Source: Synergistaceae bacterium (GTDB lineage: Bacteria > Synergistota > Synergistia > Synergistales > Thermovirgaceae). Taken from it: a DNA stretch of 51,608 nt. Of the stretch, positions 51,344 to 51,608 are shown piece by piece; position 1 is the stretch's first letter; each line of letters starts with the position of its first letter. The stretch lies in NCBI GenBank assembly GCA_012729145.1, contig JAAYDT010000085.1, positions 1-51,608 of the forward strand. The letters are read 5' to 3'. Below the pieces are notes generated by a model. It was not told the origin of the DNA, did no database searches, and saw only the letters and a program-made list of their open reading frames with translations. Position numbers and translations under genes: made by a program.

Positions 51344-51608
51344 TTGAATTCTGTCTCAAGCAGGGATCTGAAGAACAACCCCGGGATCCTGTCCGACTCT
51401 GATATTACCGTAGTCTATTCCCGGTCGAGACCTATGGCAGTTTGCGTTTCGGTGACGGAAGGTGAGGATGTACTCTCCCTTGCCGACACCATCCTTCGTA
51501 TCAGGGCCCAGAGAGCCCTTGAAAAGGCACGTATCAGGTCAGGATCGAAGAGAATGGACAACTTGTCAAAAGCAGATATCGATTCAGAGATCCTTTCCCT
51601 GAGAAAAA
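51344..51608 (+). CDS. Partial: Phd/YefM-type antitoxin
   Basis: The gene runs off the right edge; 88 codons are visible from a TTG start (51344) with a G-rich site (GGGGGA, about 51332-51337) 7 bases upstream. The product opens MNSVSSRDLKNNPGILSDSD, the usual Phd/YefM N-terminus (V-S-x-R-D-L-x-x-N-P), followed by ITVVYSRSRPMAVCVS (the 'V-x-R-x-x-x-P-x-A-V' strand) and a C-terminal helix with MDNLSKADIDSEILSLRK, like the toxin-binding tail of antitoxins paired with PIN-domain toxins. The toxin gene would lie just outside the window. The palindromic operator upstream supports the call. Confidence 0.75.
   Translation, partial: MNSVSSRDLKNNPGILSDSDITVVYSRSRPMAVCVSVTEGEDVLSLADTILRIRAQRALEKARIRSGSKRMDNLSKADIDSEILSLRK

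Overview
This is a protein-dense, gap-free stretch of a bacterial chromosome: about 42 protein genes (two cut by the window edges), no rRNA or tRNA that I can recognise, no insertion sequence and no CRISPR array. Strong GGAGG ribosome sites, frequent GTG/TTG starts and heavy use of AGG arginine codons run through the whole window. A lipid A-type acyltransferase, a TolC/RND/adaptor pump and an AsmA-like protein show a cell with an outer membrane. Many amino-acid and peptide genes (four PLP aminotransferases, an OPT peptide transporter, a P1-type peptidase) suggest an anaerobic amino-acid fermenter. Together this best fits the phylum Synergistota; that placement is inference and was not tested.

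Layout. 1-6467: start of an OB-fold exoribonuclease, archaeal-type phosphoglycerate mutase and a secreted M48 protease, then a forward operon of two tandem aminotransferases, mnmE and a small tautomerase. 6481-17303 (reverse): acyltransferase, tyrS, an unknown anchored protein, RND pump, adaptor, TolC and a beta-CASP metallo-hydrolase. 17429-22527: UPF0316 protein, a NarL/DegS-type two-component pair, a P1 peptidase and an OPT transporter. 22631-27769: a small anchored protein, then reverse-strand HD hydrolase, a CbxX-type AAA+ ATPase fused to a long TPR-like array, dCMP deaminase and an ECHDC3-like crotonase. 27995-34212: ornithine aminotransferase divergent from an acyl-adenylating enzyme, a secreted small protein, an AEC carrier and a YeiH carrier. 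34487-36681: a tandem PII-like protein with a two-repeat DUF1538 membrane protein. 36829-42836: a third MocR-fold aminotransferase, the PdxA2/DUF1537-kinase acid-sugar operon, a secreted choloylglycine-hydrolase-like amidase and a D-2-hydroxyacid dehydrogenase. 42956-51608: CARDB protein, secreted S41-type peptidase, AsmA-like giant protein with a Pro/Glu tail, C39-like peptidase, and a Phd/YefM-type antitoxin cut by the window end.

The most unusual observations are: (i) the DUF1538 transporter-like protein and its PII-like partner are both internally duplicated and overlap by 4 bp, suggesting matched 2:2 fusion of a transporter and its regulator; (ii) the RND pump has Asn-Asn where AcrB has its essential TM4 Asp-Asp pair; (iii) an AAA+/TPR fusion has EccA's two modules in the opposite order and sits with nucleotide-metabolism genes; (iv) the Phd-like antitoxin gene has a clear palindromic operator around its -10 element; and (v) the acid-sugar operon has an exact 15-bp tandem repeat carrying a TTGACA hexamer in each copy.
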